The notes under the pieces were generated by a model. The model did no database searches, was not told the origin of the DNA, and worked only from the letters and a program-made list of their open reading frames with translations. Positions 32,944 to 42,520 of a stretch of 64,000 nucleotides of DNA are shown piece after piece; positions within the stretch are counted from its first letter, which is position 1; the number at the start of each line of letters is the position of its first letter. Location: NCBI RefSeq assembly GCF_000177235.2, contig NC_014829.1, positions 248,001 to 312,000 of the forward strand, written 5' to 3'. The translations under genes and the position numbers were made by a program. The stretch is from Evansella cellulosilytica DSM 2522 (GTDB taxonomy: Bacteria; Bacillota; Bacilli; Bacillales; Salisediminibacteriaceae).

Positions 32944-33738
32944 CTTTTCTTGTATACGTTTTGAAAACTGATTAACTACCTTCAAAATTTGTTCATTAGC
33001 CTTTTCGTTAATAAACGTTGCCTGTTGAGCTTTTTGAGTATAAACCTGAGAAAAGTCTAAACGATATTCTCCGCATATATCAACTCCGATAATAGAAACA
33101 AGCCGATAAAGGGTATCAAGGACTTCGTTTAGTACTGATAAACGCATTATTCCGTGATCCCAATTTGTATATGCATCACTTTCGTCTAAAACATCCTTAT
33201 CAATGCTTATATATGCTGCCTCAGTTTTAATAAGAGAAAAAAGAATTTTAGCAAGATCACTCGCGCAATTTATTTTTGGATGATGATTTGAGATCATGGT
33301 TACTTTATTTCTTATATGATTAGGAATGGACTTATCAAGATCAGCACGAGTACCTACAATGATCACGTGTTGAAGTGAAGGCAATGATTCAACAGCGTGT
33401 AGTAGCCATGAACCGCAAGATATGTAAGGAGTAATAGAAGATTTAATCGTGTCTGTATGATTGTCAAACAATATAAGTGTAAACGGCTGTTTAATTCTTT
33501 CGATTAATAAATAACTAATGTAATGATAGTTACCATTGCCTAAGAAAGTGATGCTGTTTTTGTGGTTTTGTATTAACTTATTGCGGATGCGTTCAAGCGT
33601 GTCTAAGTTACAGTAGCCTTGTGTACCATGTATTTTTGAAAAATCGAGCCATTGATAGTGAGGCTGCAGTAACGTTTTTTGCGATAAATAAGTATGATCA
33701 AAATCTAAAACAGTGACATTTGTAGAGGTTAACGACAT
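32911..33738 (-). CDS. Arginase/agmatinase-fold protein
   Basis: The 275-residue protein shows the metal-binding pattern of ureohydrolases in a diverged form: His72 in LGNGNYHYI, D-x-H-x-D in LILFDNHTD (Asp92, His94, Asp96), and SIDKDVLDESD (Asp180, Asp182). GVDICGE near residue 220 is the usual C-terminal glutamate region. All six ligands of a dinuclear manganese site can be placed. The substrate cannot be inferred, and the protein is shorter than typical arginase. Formiminoglutamase-, agmatinase- or guanidine-hydrolase-like roles are possible. It is convergent with the sigma factor gene. Confidence 0.72.
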   Translation of the reverse strand: MSLTSTNVTVLDFDHTYLSQKTLLQPHYQWLDFSKIHGTQGYCNLDTLERIRNKLIQNHKNSITFLGNGNYHYISYLLIERIKQPFTLILFDNHTDTIKSSITPYISCGSWLLHAVESLPSLQHVIIVGTRADLDKSIPNHIRNKVTMISNHHPKINCASDLAKILFSLIKTEAAYISIDKDVLDESDAYTNWDHGIMRLSVLNEVLDTLYRLVSIIGVDICGEYRLDFSQVYTQKAQQATFINEKANEQILKVVNQFSKRIQEKTKNELSKARF

Positions 33739-33835
33739 TCGCTATCACCCTTTTCTTCATAAATTGTTTCTTCTTATGAAGCTATGTGAAAATGTATGAT
33801 CTAGACTAAAAAAAATATTTATCTTTTAAAATGAT

Positions 33836-33891
33836 AAAATCAGCTAAAAAAGAGAGCTAGCATTTGTGCTAACTCTCTTAGTTGATTTTAG
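33836..33891 (-). terminator. Terminator of DUF4064 gene
   Basis: AGAGAGCTAGC and GCTAACTCTCT form the core stem, extended by AAATCAGC/TTGATTT-type pairing. On the minus strand it overlaps the stop codon region of the gene ending at 33888. Confidence 0.7.
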
Positions 33892-34328
33892 TAGGATTCA
33901 ATTGGTTCTTTAGGTTTACGAGCAAAGCACATTATTCCTGCGATGAGATAGAAAATTCCAGGGAAGATTCCAGCTCCTAAAGTAGCAATTGCAGCAACGA
34001 CAGAAGTAATGATAAATAGTAACCCAGAAACTTTAGGCTTGTTGTTTCCTTTAAGTAATACCATTGCTACAATCCCTAAAACAATGGCAACTACTGAGAG
34101 GATAATAAGAAAAATACCGCTAGAAGAGAGGAATCCGCCGTCTAAGAAGCCTAATACAGCGTCAACTTCAGCTGCAGATAACTCGTCGTCAGCTTGAAGC
34201 TCTGCTGATAATTCCCCCATAAATTCATCTTGATTTTGTAGCCAGAGGAAGAAAAATCCTGCTACAGTAAAAAACGCATATCCGATAGCACCGATTACAC
34301 CAAGTACAATTTCTCCAGTTCTTTTCAT
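33888..34328 (-). CDS. DUF4064 family membrane protein
   Basis: The 146-residue product begins KRTGEIVLGVIGAIGYA and has four membrane helices with an acidic loop (DEFMGELSAELQADDELSAAEVDAV) after the first. This layout is that of DUF4064, common in Bacillus and of unknown role. GGAGTT precedes the ATG. It is probably a single-gene transcript. Confidence 0.78.
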   Translation of the reverse strand: MKRTGEIVLGVIGAIGYAFFTVAGFFFLWLQNQDEFMGELSAELQADDELSAAEVDAVLGFLDGGFLSSSGIFLIILSVVAIVLGIVAMVLLKGNNKPKVSGLLFIITSVVAAIATLGAGIFPGIFYLIAGIMCFARKPKEPIESY

Positions 34329-34471
34329 AATAACTACTAACTCCTTTACTAGTAAATTTGCAAAAGCTTGATCGTATTTACATTTGTAATAACTTCTACC
34401 ATTTTATACAAATAATTAAAGCACATTCCATAATAAATTTCCTTACTTTTTTCAAAATAATAATTCAATTT

Positions 34472-35548
34472 TTAATCATTACTCAATTTCATTTCATTCA
34501 CAAGTTGTATTATATCATCTAACTCTACATCAGGGTGAAGGATAGAGATAGAATATTGAATATTGTTTTCATCCCAAATGAGATACCTCAAGCTCTCTAA
34601 ATATTCTGCTACGATACTACCACGTATCGTTACTTTTTCACCTCCTAAATATGCATCTTCATTATAAGTGGGTGCAACACTTAATGATAAATAAGGAATA
34701 TCATTTTTCCAATAATAGAGAGTAACTTCCTCTTGTATTTCACCGGAAAGAGAATAACTTTCAATCGATAGGAGGCTTAAGTCCTCTTCATCGAATAAAT
34801 AAAAAGGTGTTTGCACTATTTCCTCTGCATCTGAAATTGAGTCAATAATCTTGATACTTTCATTTAACGTATCATTCACTTCTGTAAATGTAATATGACT
34901 CGGTAAATCAATCGTAAAGGTATCATCATCGAACTGAGGGCTAAAATCGATCTCCTTATATTCAATGGTAGTTGTAATATCACCAGCTACAGATATTCCC
35001 TTCACCATGAACCATGTTTTTTTATCGACCCATAACTCGATATCACCTATTAGTAAATTTGACTCTTTCGCAGTAAGAACCATATGATAAGTATCTATTC
35101 CATTAACGACTACTTCACCTTTTACTTCATAGTAATGTGTGTCTTTCATGTTTTCTAGCATCGAGGTTACTTGCTCCCTATGAGTTAACGTAGGAATGGC
35201 TTCGTCAGAGAGATCTATTTTAATGGCAGTATCATTAGCTTCTTCATAAAAATACAAGTCAAAACCATCATTTACTGCAATTGATTGTTGGTTTGTAGCG
35301 TTGTCAATCGTAATAACCTTTCTTTTCCCTTCTTGACTAACATGTTCTTTAAAGGTAGCTTTTTCAGAAAGACCATCGCCGTAATGAAAGGTCATCTCAC
35401 CTTCAGCATAGTAAGCGAAAAAATCATCATTAGTAGATAAAATATTGGAATATAGCTCATCAGCCGAAACCCCTACTTGTGAGGAAGTGCATCCGGCTCC
35501 AATTAGGGCTATGGTGATCAGCCCGATGAGTAAAGTCATGTTTTTCAC
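34472..35548 (-). CDS. Lipoprotein with LolA-like fold
   Basis: The 358-residue protein has a lipoprotein signal with lipobox IGAGC (Cys20) and a long extracytoplasmic domain rich in beta strands. The layout (YAEGEMTFHYGDGLSEKATF, then LWVDKKTWFMVKG, then IEYKEIDFSPQFDDDTFTIDLP) is that of LolA/LppX-like outer-surface lipoproteins, found in Bacillus as part of envelope-stress operons. Its start overlaps the end of the histidine kinase gene by four bases, so it is the third gene of a two-component operon. It may be the sensed or regulated partner of the kinase. Confidence 0.8.
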   Translation of the reverse strand: MKNMTLLIGLITIALIGAGCTSSQVGVSADELYSNILSTNDDFFAYYAEGEMTFHYGDGLSEKATFKEHVSQEGKRKVITIDNATNQQSIAVNDGFDLYFYEEANDTAIKIDLSDEAIPTLTHREQVTSMLENMKDTHYYEVKGEVVVNGIDTYHMVLTAKESNLLIGDIELWVDKKTWFMVKGISVAGDITTTIEYKEIDFSPQFDDDTFTIDLPSHITFTEVNDTLNESIKIIDSISDAEEIVQTPFYLFDEEDLSLLSIESYSLSGEIQEEVTLYYWKNDIPYLSLSVAPTYNEDAYLGGEKVTIRGSIVAEYLESLRYLIWDENNIQYSISILHPDVELDDIIQLVNEMKLSND

Positions 35549-37017
35549 CTATAATCATCCCCTTCTATTTCCTGCAACCAACATGCAATAAGTGTTCCGT
35601 GTGGTTTTTCTGACCATAGCATAATTTTTCCGCCGTGCTGTTCAATAATCATTTTAGCTATGCTTAAACCAAGACCGGAGCTTCCAGATTGACTTCTTGC
35701 AGTTTCTCCTTGAACGAATGGTTGAAAAAGGTAGTCTACATTTTCTGAGTCTATGAAACTACCTTCGTTTTGAACTAATATAACAGTGCCGCCCTTTCTC
35801 CATTCATCGACTTTTTTGATGAGTGAGGGAAAAACCCATTTTGGTAGTGGGCTAGTTTGTTTATAGGCACCAATCCAAAGGCTTTTCATTTGCGGAGTAT
35901 GCCGCAACCCATTTGTCATCACATTATCAACAAGTCTAATCATTTGTTTTGGATTCACTTTATACTTACTTTCTACATCATAGTGAGTGTGTAACTGAAT
36001 GTCTTTACTAGCAGCTGATTCTTCGTAACCTGATAGAAGCATATCGAAGAATTCTTCTCCATCGACTACTTTGAATTCTGAATGGTTACGTGTAGATTGA
36101 AGTGAATTATATGTGACTAAATCATCAAGCATTTGACTCATGAAATCTAACTTCTCAAAAAGAACTTGTTTATATTCATTTCTTTCCCTTGGTGATAGCT
36201 GCCCATACAATAAAGCCTCATTATATGCTCGGACAACGGTTAAGGGTGTTTTAAGATCGTGGGATAAGGAAGCGACAATAAAGTCCTTTTCTTTCTGATG
36301 ATTGAGTAGTTCCTTTTTCGTTCCTTCTATTTCCACGCGCATTTCTTCAAAATGACCCATTAGCTCACCGATCTCATCTTTCGGAATCGTTTTTAACGGA
36401 CTAATTTCCTTTTCCTTTGCGAAGTCTGTCATTCTCGCATGTAAAAGCTGAAGGGGCCGATTGAGCTTTCGATTTAATAAAAAAATAACTACTGCATACG
36501 TTAAAATAAAAAAGAAGCTAAATAGTGTAAATAATGTAAGTGTTCGGTTACTTACCCCTTCTAACCACTCGTCTCTTGCTAATTTCATCTCATAAATACC
36601 AGCAAGTTCGCCATTTTCAAAAACAGGTTTTTTTAACGAATATGTACGATAATTTTTTTGAATCTCATTAAGGTTTTGATAGACTTCAGTTGTACTTGCA
36701 AATAATGGGGTATTGGTTGATGGACTATTTAATGTTGAAAATAGCTGTACCCCATCAGGACGGTACAAATTAATTTGTAACGAATCGCTGCCCATCTTTT
36801 GTATATGTTCATAGTTTGTCATTGGTTGTAGCTGGTACAAACTAGCGTTATTTAATATAGGTTCTAAATTTGAAAATGTTTGTAAAACGTCTAAATAATT
36901 TTCTAAATCTTGTTCTTTATCATAGCTACTAATTGTAATATAAAGGGCATAAATAGTAGTAATAGGAAGAATCATTACAATAAAATAACTAATCATAAGC
37001 CATGTTTTTATCTTCAT
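35545..37017 (-). CDS. Sensor histidine kinase
   Basis: The 490-residue kinase has two membrane helices (about 7-27 and 161-183) around an extracellular sensor domain of about 130 residues. HAMP is near 184-236, the HisKA helix has the phospho-histidine in SLSHDLKTPL near 255, and an ATPase domain has the N box (LVDNVMTNGLRH) and GLGLSIAKMI. The G1 box reads VQNEGSFI rather than DxGxG, as in some antibiotic-sensing kinases. It overlaps its response regulator by four bases upstream. The signal is unknown; envelope damage is a guess from the lipoprotein neighbour. Confidence 0.9.
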   Translation of the reverse strand: MKIKTWLMISYFIVMILPITTIYALYITISSYDKEQDLENYLDVLQTFSNLEPILNNASLYQLQPMTNYEHIQKMGSDSLQINLYRPDGVQLFSTLNSPSTNTPLFASTTEVYQNLNEIQKNYRTYSLKKPVFENGELAGIYEMKLARDEWLEGVSNRTLTLFTLFSFFFILTYAVVIFLLNRKLNRPLQLLHARMTDFAKEKEISPLKTIPKDEIGELMGHFEEMRVEIEGTKKELLNHQKEKDFIVASLSHDLKTPLTVVRAYNEALLYGQLSPRERNEYKQVLFEKLDFMSQMLDDLVTYNSLQSTRNHSEFKVVDGEEFFDMLLSGYEESAASKDIQLHTHYDVESKYKVNPKQMIRLVDNVMTNGLRHTPQMKSLWIGAYKQTSPLPKWVFPSLIKKVDEWRKGGTVILVQNEGSFIDSENVDYLFQPFVQGETARSQSGSSGLGLSIAKMIIEQHGGKIMLWSEKPHGTLIACWLQEIEGDDYR

Positions 37018-37724
37018 TGAATCACTTCACCGATGAATCTATATCCTTCTCCCCAAACTGTTTGAATAAATTTAGATGTACGAGAATTATCTTGAAGTTT
37101 TGTTCGTAGCCCTTTTATATGAACAGTAACTGTATTATTCCCATCTAAACTACTTTGTTGCCATATATGCTCGTAAAGCTCTGTTTTCGAGAACGTTTGA
37201 CAAGGGTTTTTAGCTAAAAGTAAAAGTAAGTCTAGTTCTTTAGTTGTTAACAATAATGGTTTACCATTTAAATAGACATTCTTTTTCAAAAAATCGATTG
37301 ATAGACCATGTAGAAAATCAATCATAGGTTGTGCTTCATGTTGATGTAAGTAACGGTCGTACCTTCTTAAATGTGAATGGATTCTTGCAGAAAGCTCGAT
37401 TAAGCTAAAGGGCTTCGTTAAATAATCATCGGCACCAAGATCTAACCCTCGGATTTTACTAGCATCCTCTTGTTTAGCGCTAATAATAAGCAATGGAACA
37501 TTGCTTTCAAGTCTTATCGTCTTGCATAAAGTAAATCCATCCATTTCAGGTAGCATTAAATCTACTAGTACTAAATCAAAGCTATTTTGCTTAAAATCCT
37601 CTAACCCTTCCATACCAGTAGAAGCCCATGTGACATGGAAGCCCTCTTTACGTAAGTGATCGACAACGATTCTTGCAATATCCTTATCGTCTTCAACTAT
37701 TAATATATTCCGAGTATGACTCAA
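37014..37724 (-). CDS. OmpR-family response regulator
   Basis: The 236-residue protein has a receiver domain with the acidic pair Glu11/Asp12, phospho-acceptor Asp55 in LVDLMLPEMDG, and the conserved SAKQ and DDYLTKPF positions. It ends in a winged-helix DNA-binding domain (LLLTTKELDLLLLLAKNP, then TVTVHIKGLRTKL). It is the first gene of the operon with the kinase and lipoprotein. ATG follows a weak GAGAAAAG-type site. Confidence 0.92.
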   Translation of the reverse strand: MSHTRNILIVEDDKDIARIVVDHLRKEGFHVTWASTGMEGLEDFKQNSFDLVLVDLMLPEMDGFTLCKTIRLESNVPLLIISAKQEDASKIRGLDLGADDYLTKPFSLIELSARIHSHLRRYDRYLHQHEAQPMIDFLHGLSIDFLKKNVYLNGKPLLLTTKELDLLLLLAKNPCQTFSKTELYEHIWQQSSLDGNNTVTVHIKGLRTKLQDNSRTSKFIQTVWGEGYRFIGEVIQ

Positions 37725-37932
37725 CTTTTCTCAACTCGCTTTCTACCTATAAGTATAAACGTCATCTGCACTTGTAAATGGATTCTTTATATTTACTTAA
37801 TAACTATTTCTATTTTCTAACAAAAATAGAAATTTTGAAATATGAAAGGTCATTTTACCTTTAAAAATTGTAACAAAGAACAATAGTAATCGTCTTAAAT
37901 ACTAAATGAAGAAATGATGGAAGGAGATTTGT

Positions 37933-38622
37933 ATGAGAATTTCAAATAAGATATATTTATTTTTCAGCTTTCTTGTTGTGTTTTCTCTTCTATTAGGAAC
38001 TTCTGCATTTGCCGAACAGGAGCCGATCACACGTGAGAAACTAGAGGAATGGGAGGAGCAAGGGATAGACCCAAATCATACAGAAGTGAGTGAAAACCTT
38101 TTAGAGTATGTAAATGAACATTTGAGTGACATATTTGCCAGTATGCATATAGACCGAAGCGAACGAGAATTAGGTGTACTTGTGTTTTCTTTTATAGAGC
38201 CTGTTAGTGAAGAGCATGCTAGCGCAATGAAACAACTCGTTAGCTCTCCAGCGGAAGTTGAGTTACGACAGGTTCAGTATAAGGAAGCGGAGTTAAATGC
38301 GAAAACTGCAGAAATAGATTTAAATCAATTTCAAGAAGCTGGCATTTCGATTTACCGAGTTGGACCTGATGTCACTCATAATCGCGTTGAGATAGCAATT
38401 GAGCCATATAATGAAGAAAATGCGAGAATGATTTATGACTATTATGGTAGTGAAATGATTCATGTTGTTGAAGGGGAGCAGCCGATGCTGTTACTCACAG
38501 AACAAGAAATAGAAGAAAGCAACACTGACGAAGTGGGAGAAGTAGAGTTAAAAGAAGAAAAAAGTACAATATCTACATTTTTTTCTTCCATAGTCGATTG
38601 GTTCCGAAATCTCTTTAAATAA
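37933..38622 (+). CDS. Secreted protein, unknown
   Basis: This 229-residue product has a clear signal peptide (IYLFFSFLVVFSLLLGTSAFA) cut after about residue 27. The mature part is acidic. The stretch RELGVLVFSFIEPVSEEHASAMKQL recalls the fold of inhibitor-like prodomains of secreted proteases, but the likeness is faint. It ends in an amphipathic or membrane-associated segment (FFSSIVDWFRNLFK). It is divergent from the two-component operon, a common place for a target of the response regulator. GGAGG precedes the ATG. Function unknown. Confidence 0.65.
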   Translation: MRISNKIYLFFSFLVVFSLLLGTSAFAEQEPITREKLEEWEEQGIDPNHTEVSENLLEYVNEHLSDIFASMHIDRSERELGVLVFSFIEPVSEEHASAMKQLVSSPAEVELRQVQYKEAELNAKTAEIDLNQFQEAGISIYRVGPDVTHNRVEIAIEPYNEENARMIYDYYGSEMIHVVEGEQPMLLLTEQEIEESNTDEVGEVELKEEKSTISTFFSSIVDWFRNLFK

Positions 38623-38640
38623 AGTAATATCCCCGTTAAT

Positions 38641-38810
38641 GAGGCTGATCCAAAAGCTTATTAAAAGATCTGGCAATGACTCCACTCGCCGCGCGCCCAC
38701 TATAATCCACTTATAGTGGGCTTTTGGGTTTTAATAGATTGCGTTGGCTCCACATATTGTTTAGAGGTTGACTCGAAAGGTAAAAATTAGACCTTTTGAG
38801 TCAACCTTTG
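38641..38810 (+). repeat. Type I nested hairpin repeat with terminator
   Basis: CCAAAAGCTTATTAAAAG is followed by GGCAATGA and three nested stems, of which GCCCACTATAA/TTATAGTGGGC is the apical one. It ends in the hairpin GAGGTTGACTC.../GAGTCAACCTT at 38764-38807. Compared with the copy at 11165-11333, the apical stem has a compensated change (GCCC/GGGC against GACC/GGTC). Confidence 0.75.
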
Positions 38811-38877
38811 AATAATCAATGAAACAGTTGGAAAAATAACAAGGATGTGTGAAATACATAATAAAGGAGAAGGTAAT

Positions 38878-39489
38878 ATGTCTAATATAAACGTAGCAAT
38901 CGTTTATTACAGCTCAACAGGAACGAATTACCAGCTAGCACAATGGGCAAAGGAAGGAGCACAGGAGTTAGGTGCTGCCGCAAAGGTGTTAAAGGTGCCT
39001 GAGCTCGCTCCTGAAGCAGCTATCGAGCAAAACCCTGCTTGGAAAGCACATATGGAAGAAACGAAGGATGTACCTGAGGTAACTTTGGATGATTTGGAGA
39101 ACGCAGATGCAATCATTTTTAGCGTCCCTACACGATTTGGAAATGTTCCAGGACAAATGAAACAGTTCTTAGATACGACTGGTGGGTTATGGTTTAATGG
39201 TAAGCTTGCTAATAAAGCAGTGAGTGCGATGAGTTCTGCTTCTAATGCTCACGGTGGACAAGAGGCAACAATATTAGCGCTATATAATACTATGTATCAT
39301 TGGGGAGCAATTGTTGTTGCACCTGGCTATACCGATCCAGTAGCATTTGAATCTGGTGGAAACCCATACGGGACAAGTGTCACAGTTAGCCAAGATGGAA
39401 AAATGCAGGAGGACGTAGAAAAAGCAGTGAAGCATCAAGCAAGAAGAACAGTAGAAGTGGCACAATGGATCCAACACGGTACGAAATAA
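38878..39489 (+). CDS. wrbA: NAD(P)H:quinone oxidoreductase, WrbA
   Basis: The 203-residue flavodoxin-like protein has the FMN phosphate loop YYSSTGTNY near residues 11-19 and the WrbA-typical PTRFGNVPGQMKQFLDTTGGLW (about 79-100). It reduces quinones by two electrons, avoiding semiquinone radicals. ATG 38878 is used because AAAGGAGAAGG is well spaced before it. It lies between two type I repeats and is probably a single transcript. Confidence 0.93.
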   Translation: MSNINVAIVYYSSTGTNYQLAQWAKEGAQELGAAAKVLKVPELAPEAAIEQNPAWKAHMEETKDVPEVTLDDLENADAIIFSVPTRFGNVPGQMKQFLDTTGGLWFNGKLANKAVSAMSSASNAHGGQEATILALYNTMYHWGAIVVAPGYTDPVAFESGGNPYGTSVTVSQDGKMQEDVEKAVKHQARRTVEVAQWIQHGTK

Positions 39490-39650
39490 ATTAGGGCTTA
39501 GGACGGTGCCATACGGCTATTAACAGTGTTGGCAATGGTTTCACTCGTCGCGGCCAACTAAAAGAAAACCACATTTAGTAGTGGAGGTGGCCGCTCCGTA
39601 CAAAGCTAAAGGGTGACTCAATAGGTATCAGCCTTTTGAGTCACCTTCAT
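39490..39650. repeat. Degenerate type I repeat and convergent terminator
   Basis: GGCAATGGTTTCACTCGTCGCGG echoes the type I element, but the nested stems are damaged. GGTGACTCAATAGG pairs with CCTTTTGAGTCACC at 39612-39645 and also lies over the last codons of the minus-strand gene ending at 39628. Confidence 0.6.
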
Positions 39651-40278
39651 TATAGTAGATTTCTTGTGCTTCCTCGTATAATGCAATAATTTGCTCGTAG
39701 TTCATGTAACCAACTTTCCTAATAATCGTTCGCCCATCAGGATCGATTACAAATGTCATCGGTAAACTCACAATTAAGTATTCTTTCTCTACGAATCCTT
39801 CAACATCCATCGCTATATCATAAGGAATATTGAAGTCATTAATAAACGCAATAGCACTAGACTTACTCGTTTCAGTATTTGTTAAGTTTACGCCTAAAAC
39901 TTCGACATCTTCCTCGGCATAGTTTTCATGAAAGTCAATTAAGTATGGAATTTCATCTTTACATGGGCCACACCAAGATGCCCACGCGTTCATGATGACA
40001 AAATTACCACGGTAATCATGTAAACTTATTTCCGAAGATTCATCCCAAGACGGGAGGGTGAAGTTTGGTGCAATTCGGCCAGGGTAAGGACCGATTTCCT
40101 CAGATTCAGAATAACTCACTTCCTCATCTCTATTCTCTATCCCGCCAGTTGATAAGTATTCTTCGATACGTTGATCGTTTCGAGAACTTTCCTTTAATAT
40201 ATAGTCGTATACGACATAGCCACTCACTAGTATGGCAATGATGAATATGGATAAATTCATTAACCTTTTTTTTAGCAA
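39628..40278 (-). CDS. Thioredoxin-like thiol-disulfide oxidoreductase, TlpA/ResA-type
   Basis: The 216-residue protein has an N-terminal membrane anchor (about 8-27), an acidic linker, and a thioredoxin-like domain starting at IAPNFTLPSW. The active site WCGPC is near residue 101-105, followed by a cis-proline in SLPMTFVIDP. This is the ResA/StoA layout, in which the anchored protein reduces disulfides outside the membrane, e.g. in cytochrome c or spore envelope assembly. No cytochrome c genes are adjacent, so the partner is unknown. Confidence 0.87.
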   Translation of the reverse strand: MLKKRLMNLSIFIIAILVSGYVVYDYILKESSRNDQRIEEYLSTGGIENRDEEVSYSESEEIGPYPGRIAPNFTLPSWDESSEISLHDYRGNFVIMNAWASWCGPCKDEIPYLIDFHENYAEEDVEVLGVNLTNTETSKSSAIAFINDFNIPYDIAMDVEGFVEKEYLIVSLPMTFVIDPDGRTIIRKVGYMNYEQIIALYEEAQEIYYNEGDSKG

Positions 40279-40367
40279 AATGAACCCTCGCTTTACATAG
40301 GATAATTACTTATCTATAGTATACATGATAAAAATGAATGAAGAGAAGTAATCTGAATGTAATCAGC

Positions 40368-40931
40368 CTAAGCAGTTACTTGCTGAAGTAGGCTTTCAAT
40401 ATCACGCTCTATATCAATTGGATCTGTCGTACATTCAAATCGATCTACAACGTTTCCTTCAGGATCAATTAGAAACTTCGTGAAATTCCATTTTATACTA
40501 TAGTTATCGCTTAAATACTCAGGGTGCTTCTCGTTAATAAGAGGCAGCAAGATTTTTGATACTGGATGCATTTCATTAAAGCCTTTAAAATTTTTCTGAC
40601 CCGTTAAATAATTAAATAATGGATGTGCGTCATTTCCGCGGACATCTGTTTTTTGAAATAATGGGAAACTAACACCGTAATTAAGCATGCAGCTCGTTTG
40701 AATTTGATCATTAGAGTCAGGCTCTTGATGGTCGAATTGGTTACATGGGAAACCTAAAATGACAAACCCCTTATCTTTATAACGGTCATATAAACGTTGT
40801 AAATCTTTGTATTGGTATGTAAATCCACACCTTCCAGCAGTATTCACTATGAGAACAACTTTCCCTTTATATTCTCTTAAAGATTTATCTTTGCCATTCA
40901 TTGCAACAGCAGAGTAATGATAGATACTCAT
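40368..40931 (-). CDS. Glutathione peroxidase-like protein (Cys form)
   Basis: The 187-residue protein has the GPx catalytic triad: Cys35 in VNTAGRCGFT, Gln in FPCNQF near 75, and Trp in IKWNFTKFLID near 150. The usual motif is VASxCGxT. Bacillus homologues are thioredoxin-dependent peroxidases rather than true glutathione users. The catalytic residue is cysteine, unlike the TGA in the msrA of the same window. It is 89 bases upstream of the thioredoxin-like gene on the same strand and has GGAGG before its ATG. Confidence 0.9.
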   Translation of the reverse strand: MSIYHYSAVAMNGKDKSLREYKGKVVLIVNTAGRCGFTYQYKDLQRLYDRYKDKGFVILGFPCNQFDHQEPDSNDQIQTSCMLNYGVSFPLFQKTDVRGNDAHPLFNYLTGQKNFKGFNEMHPVSKILLPLINEKHPEYLSDNYSIKWNFTKFLIDPEGNVVDRFECTTDPIDIERDIESLLQQVTA

Positions 40932-41041
40932 ATTATTCCTCCAATATATGATTCTTTAGACCTGAATATATTAGCCTAGTTTCTAGCTGTTAGCAAATAA
41001 ATTGCTTCAACAAAAAACTAAAGTGACGCCTGTGTGCCACT

Positions 41042-42298
41042 TTAGTTTAAGCTAACCTCGATCGCACGTATTCTTCTCTCGTCAGCATCAATAATCTTTA
41101 AAGAAATATGCTCATATTGTACTTCTTCATTAACCGACGGAATTCGTTGAAACACTTCGGAAAGCCAACCACCAATTGTGTGATATGGTGTGTCAGGTAG
41201 CTCAATTTTCGTTTTCCTTACGAAATCATCCAATGGACAATCGGCATGAACAATGAGTGTGGAAGGGTCAACCTGTTTGAGTAAGTTAATATCCTCATCA
41301 TGTTCATCCCAGATTTCTCCCACTATTTCTTCTAAAATATCTTCGAGTGTAATGAGTCCTTCTGTTCCTCCATATTCATCGATGACAATAGCCATATGCC
41401 CTTTATTTTTCTGAAGTTGCGGCAGCAATGTATGGATTCGCATCGACTCAAAAACAAATACAGGATCACGTAAAAGCTTGCGAATATCTACATCATATTC
41501 TAGTTGAATATATGCCTTTAAAAAATCACGTTCTGATAAAATACCTATAATATTATCGATATTTCCTTCATAAACAGGGATACGAGAATAACGTTCCTTT
41601 ATGAATGTGTTTTTTATTTCATCCACTGTGTTATTGACATCAATAGCGACGATATCCATCCGAGGCGTGACTATTTCTGCAACGATAATATCATTAAAGT
41701 CTAAGGAGCGGTGAACTAATTCTCGTTCACTTTCGTCAATGACGCCTTCTTCTTCACTAATACTAATTAATTCCTTTAACTCTTCTTCTGTGACGGAAGG
41801 TGCCGTCTTCTCCTTTTTTATAAGTTTTGAAACGAATATTTTAAGCTGTAGGAAAACCCAAGTTATCGGTGATAAAAATTTTATAAGAACAAGCAATATC
41901 CATGATATTTTTGAAGAGAACGTTTCTGCAAATTCCTTTGCATACGACTTAGGTAATATTTCGCCAAAAATGAGGACGAGTACAGTCATGACAAATGTAC
42001 TTACAAATACGCCTAAATTAGGTCCGAAAATCGCTGTTGCTACTTGTGCAGATATTGTTGCAGCAGCAATATTTACTAAGTTATTCCCAACTAATATTGT
42101 TGACAATGCTTGGTCGAAATTATGGAGAATACTATATGCTCGCTGTGCACCTTTATTATTTTCGTCCATCATTGTTTTCAAGCGTATTCTGTTCGCACTA
42201 GAATATGCGGTTTCGGCTGAGGAAAAGAAAGCAGACATGATTAGTAGGAGAAATAGTAATAAAATAAGGTATATAGGAATCTGCTCCAAGCCCTTCAC
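41042..42298 (-). CDS. CNNM/CorC-family membrane protein with CBS domains
   Basis: The 418-residue protein has the CNNM domain (DUF21; about 1-195, four membrane segments, with FFSSAETAYSSANRIRL). A CBS pair (about 205-330) contains VTPRMDIVAID and IVIDEYGGTEGLITLEDILEEIVGEI, and a C-terminal CorC_HlyC domain covers about 335-415. This is the MpfA/YhdP/YrkA group, thought to export magnesium or sodium. The GTG start at 42298 has AAAGGA very close upstream, so the exact start is not certain. Confidence 0.88.
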   Translation of the reverse strand: MKGLEQIPIYLILLLFLLLIMSAFFSSAETAYSSANRIRLKTMMDENNKGAQRAYSILHNFDQALSTILVGNNLVNIAAATISAQVATAIFGPNLGVFVSTFVMTVLVLIFGEILPKSYAKEFAETFSSKISWILLVLIKFLSPITWVFLQLKIFVSKLIKKEKTAPSVTEEELKELISISEEEGVIDESERELVHRSLDFNDIIVAEIVTPRMDIVAIDVNNTVDEIKNTFIKERYSRIPVYEGNIDNIIGILSERDFLKAYIQLEYDVDIRKLLRDPVFVFESMRIHTLLPQLQKNKGHMAIVIDEYGGTEGLITLEDILEEIVGEIWDEHDEDINLLKQVDPSTLIVHADCPLDDFVRKTKIELPDTPYHTIGGWLSEVFQRIPSVNEEVQYEHISLKIIDADERRIRAIEVSLN

Positions 42299-42520
42299 AT
42301 CCTTTATCTTTAACAGTATTTAAGCGATAAAAATTAAGCACTGTTAATTAAAGTAGTAGGTTATCTCTTCGTACATTTAGTATGAGAATGTTGCAATTTG
42401 TTATACGGTCTAATAAACAATCTCCTTATTGAGATCTATTACGAACGGTCTAGAACAGAACCAACCCTACCGTGAATAGGTTATCGTTGTAAGCAAAATA
42501 AAATAAGGAGTTGTATTTAA

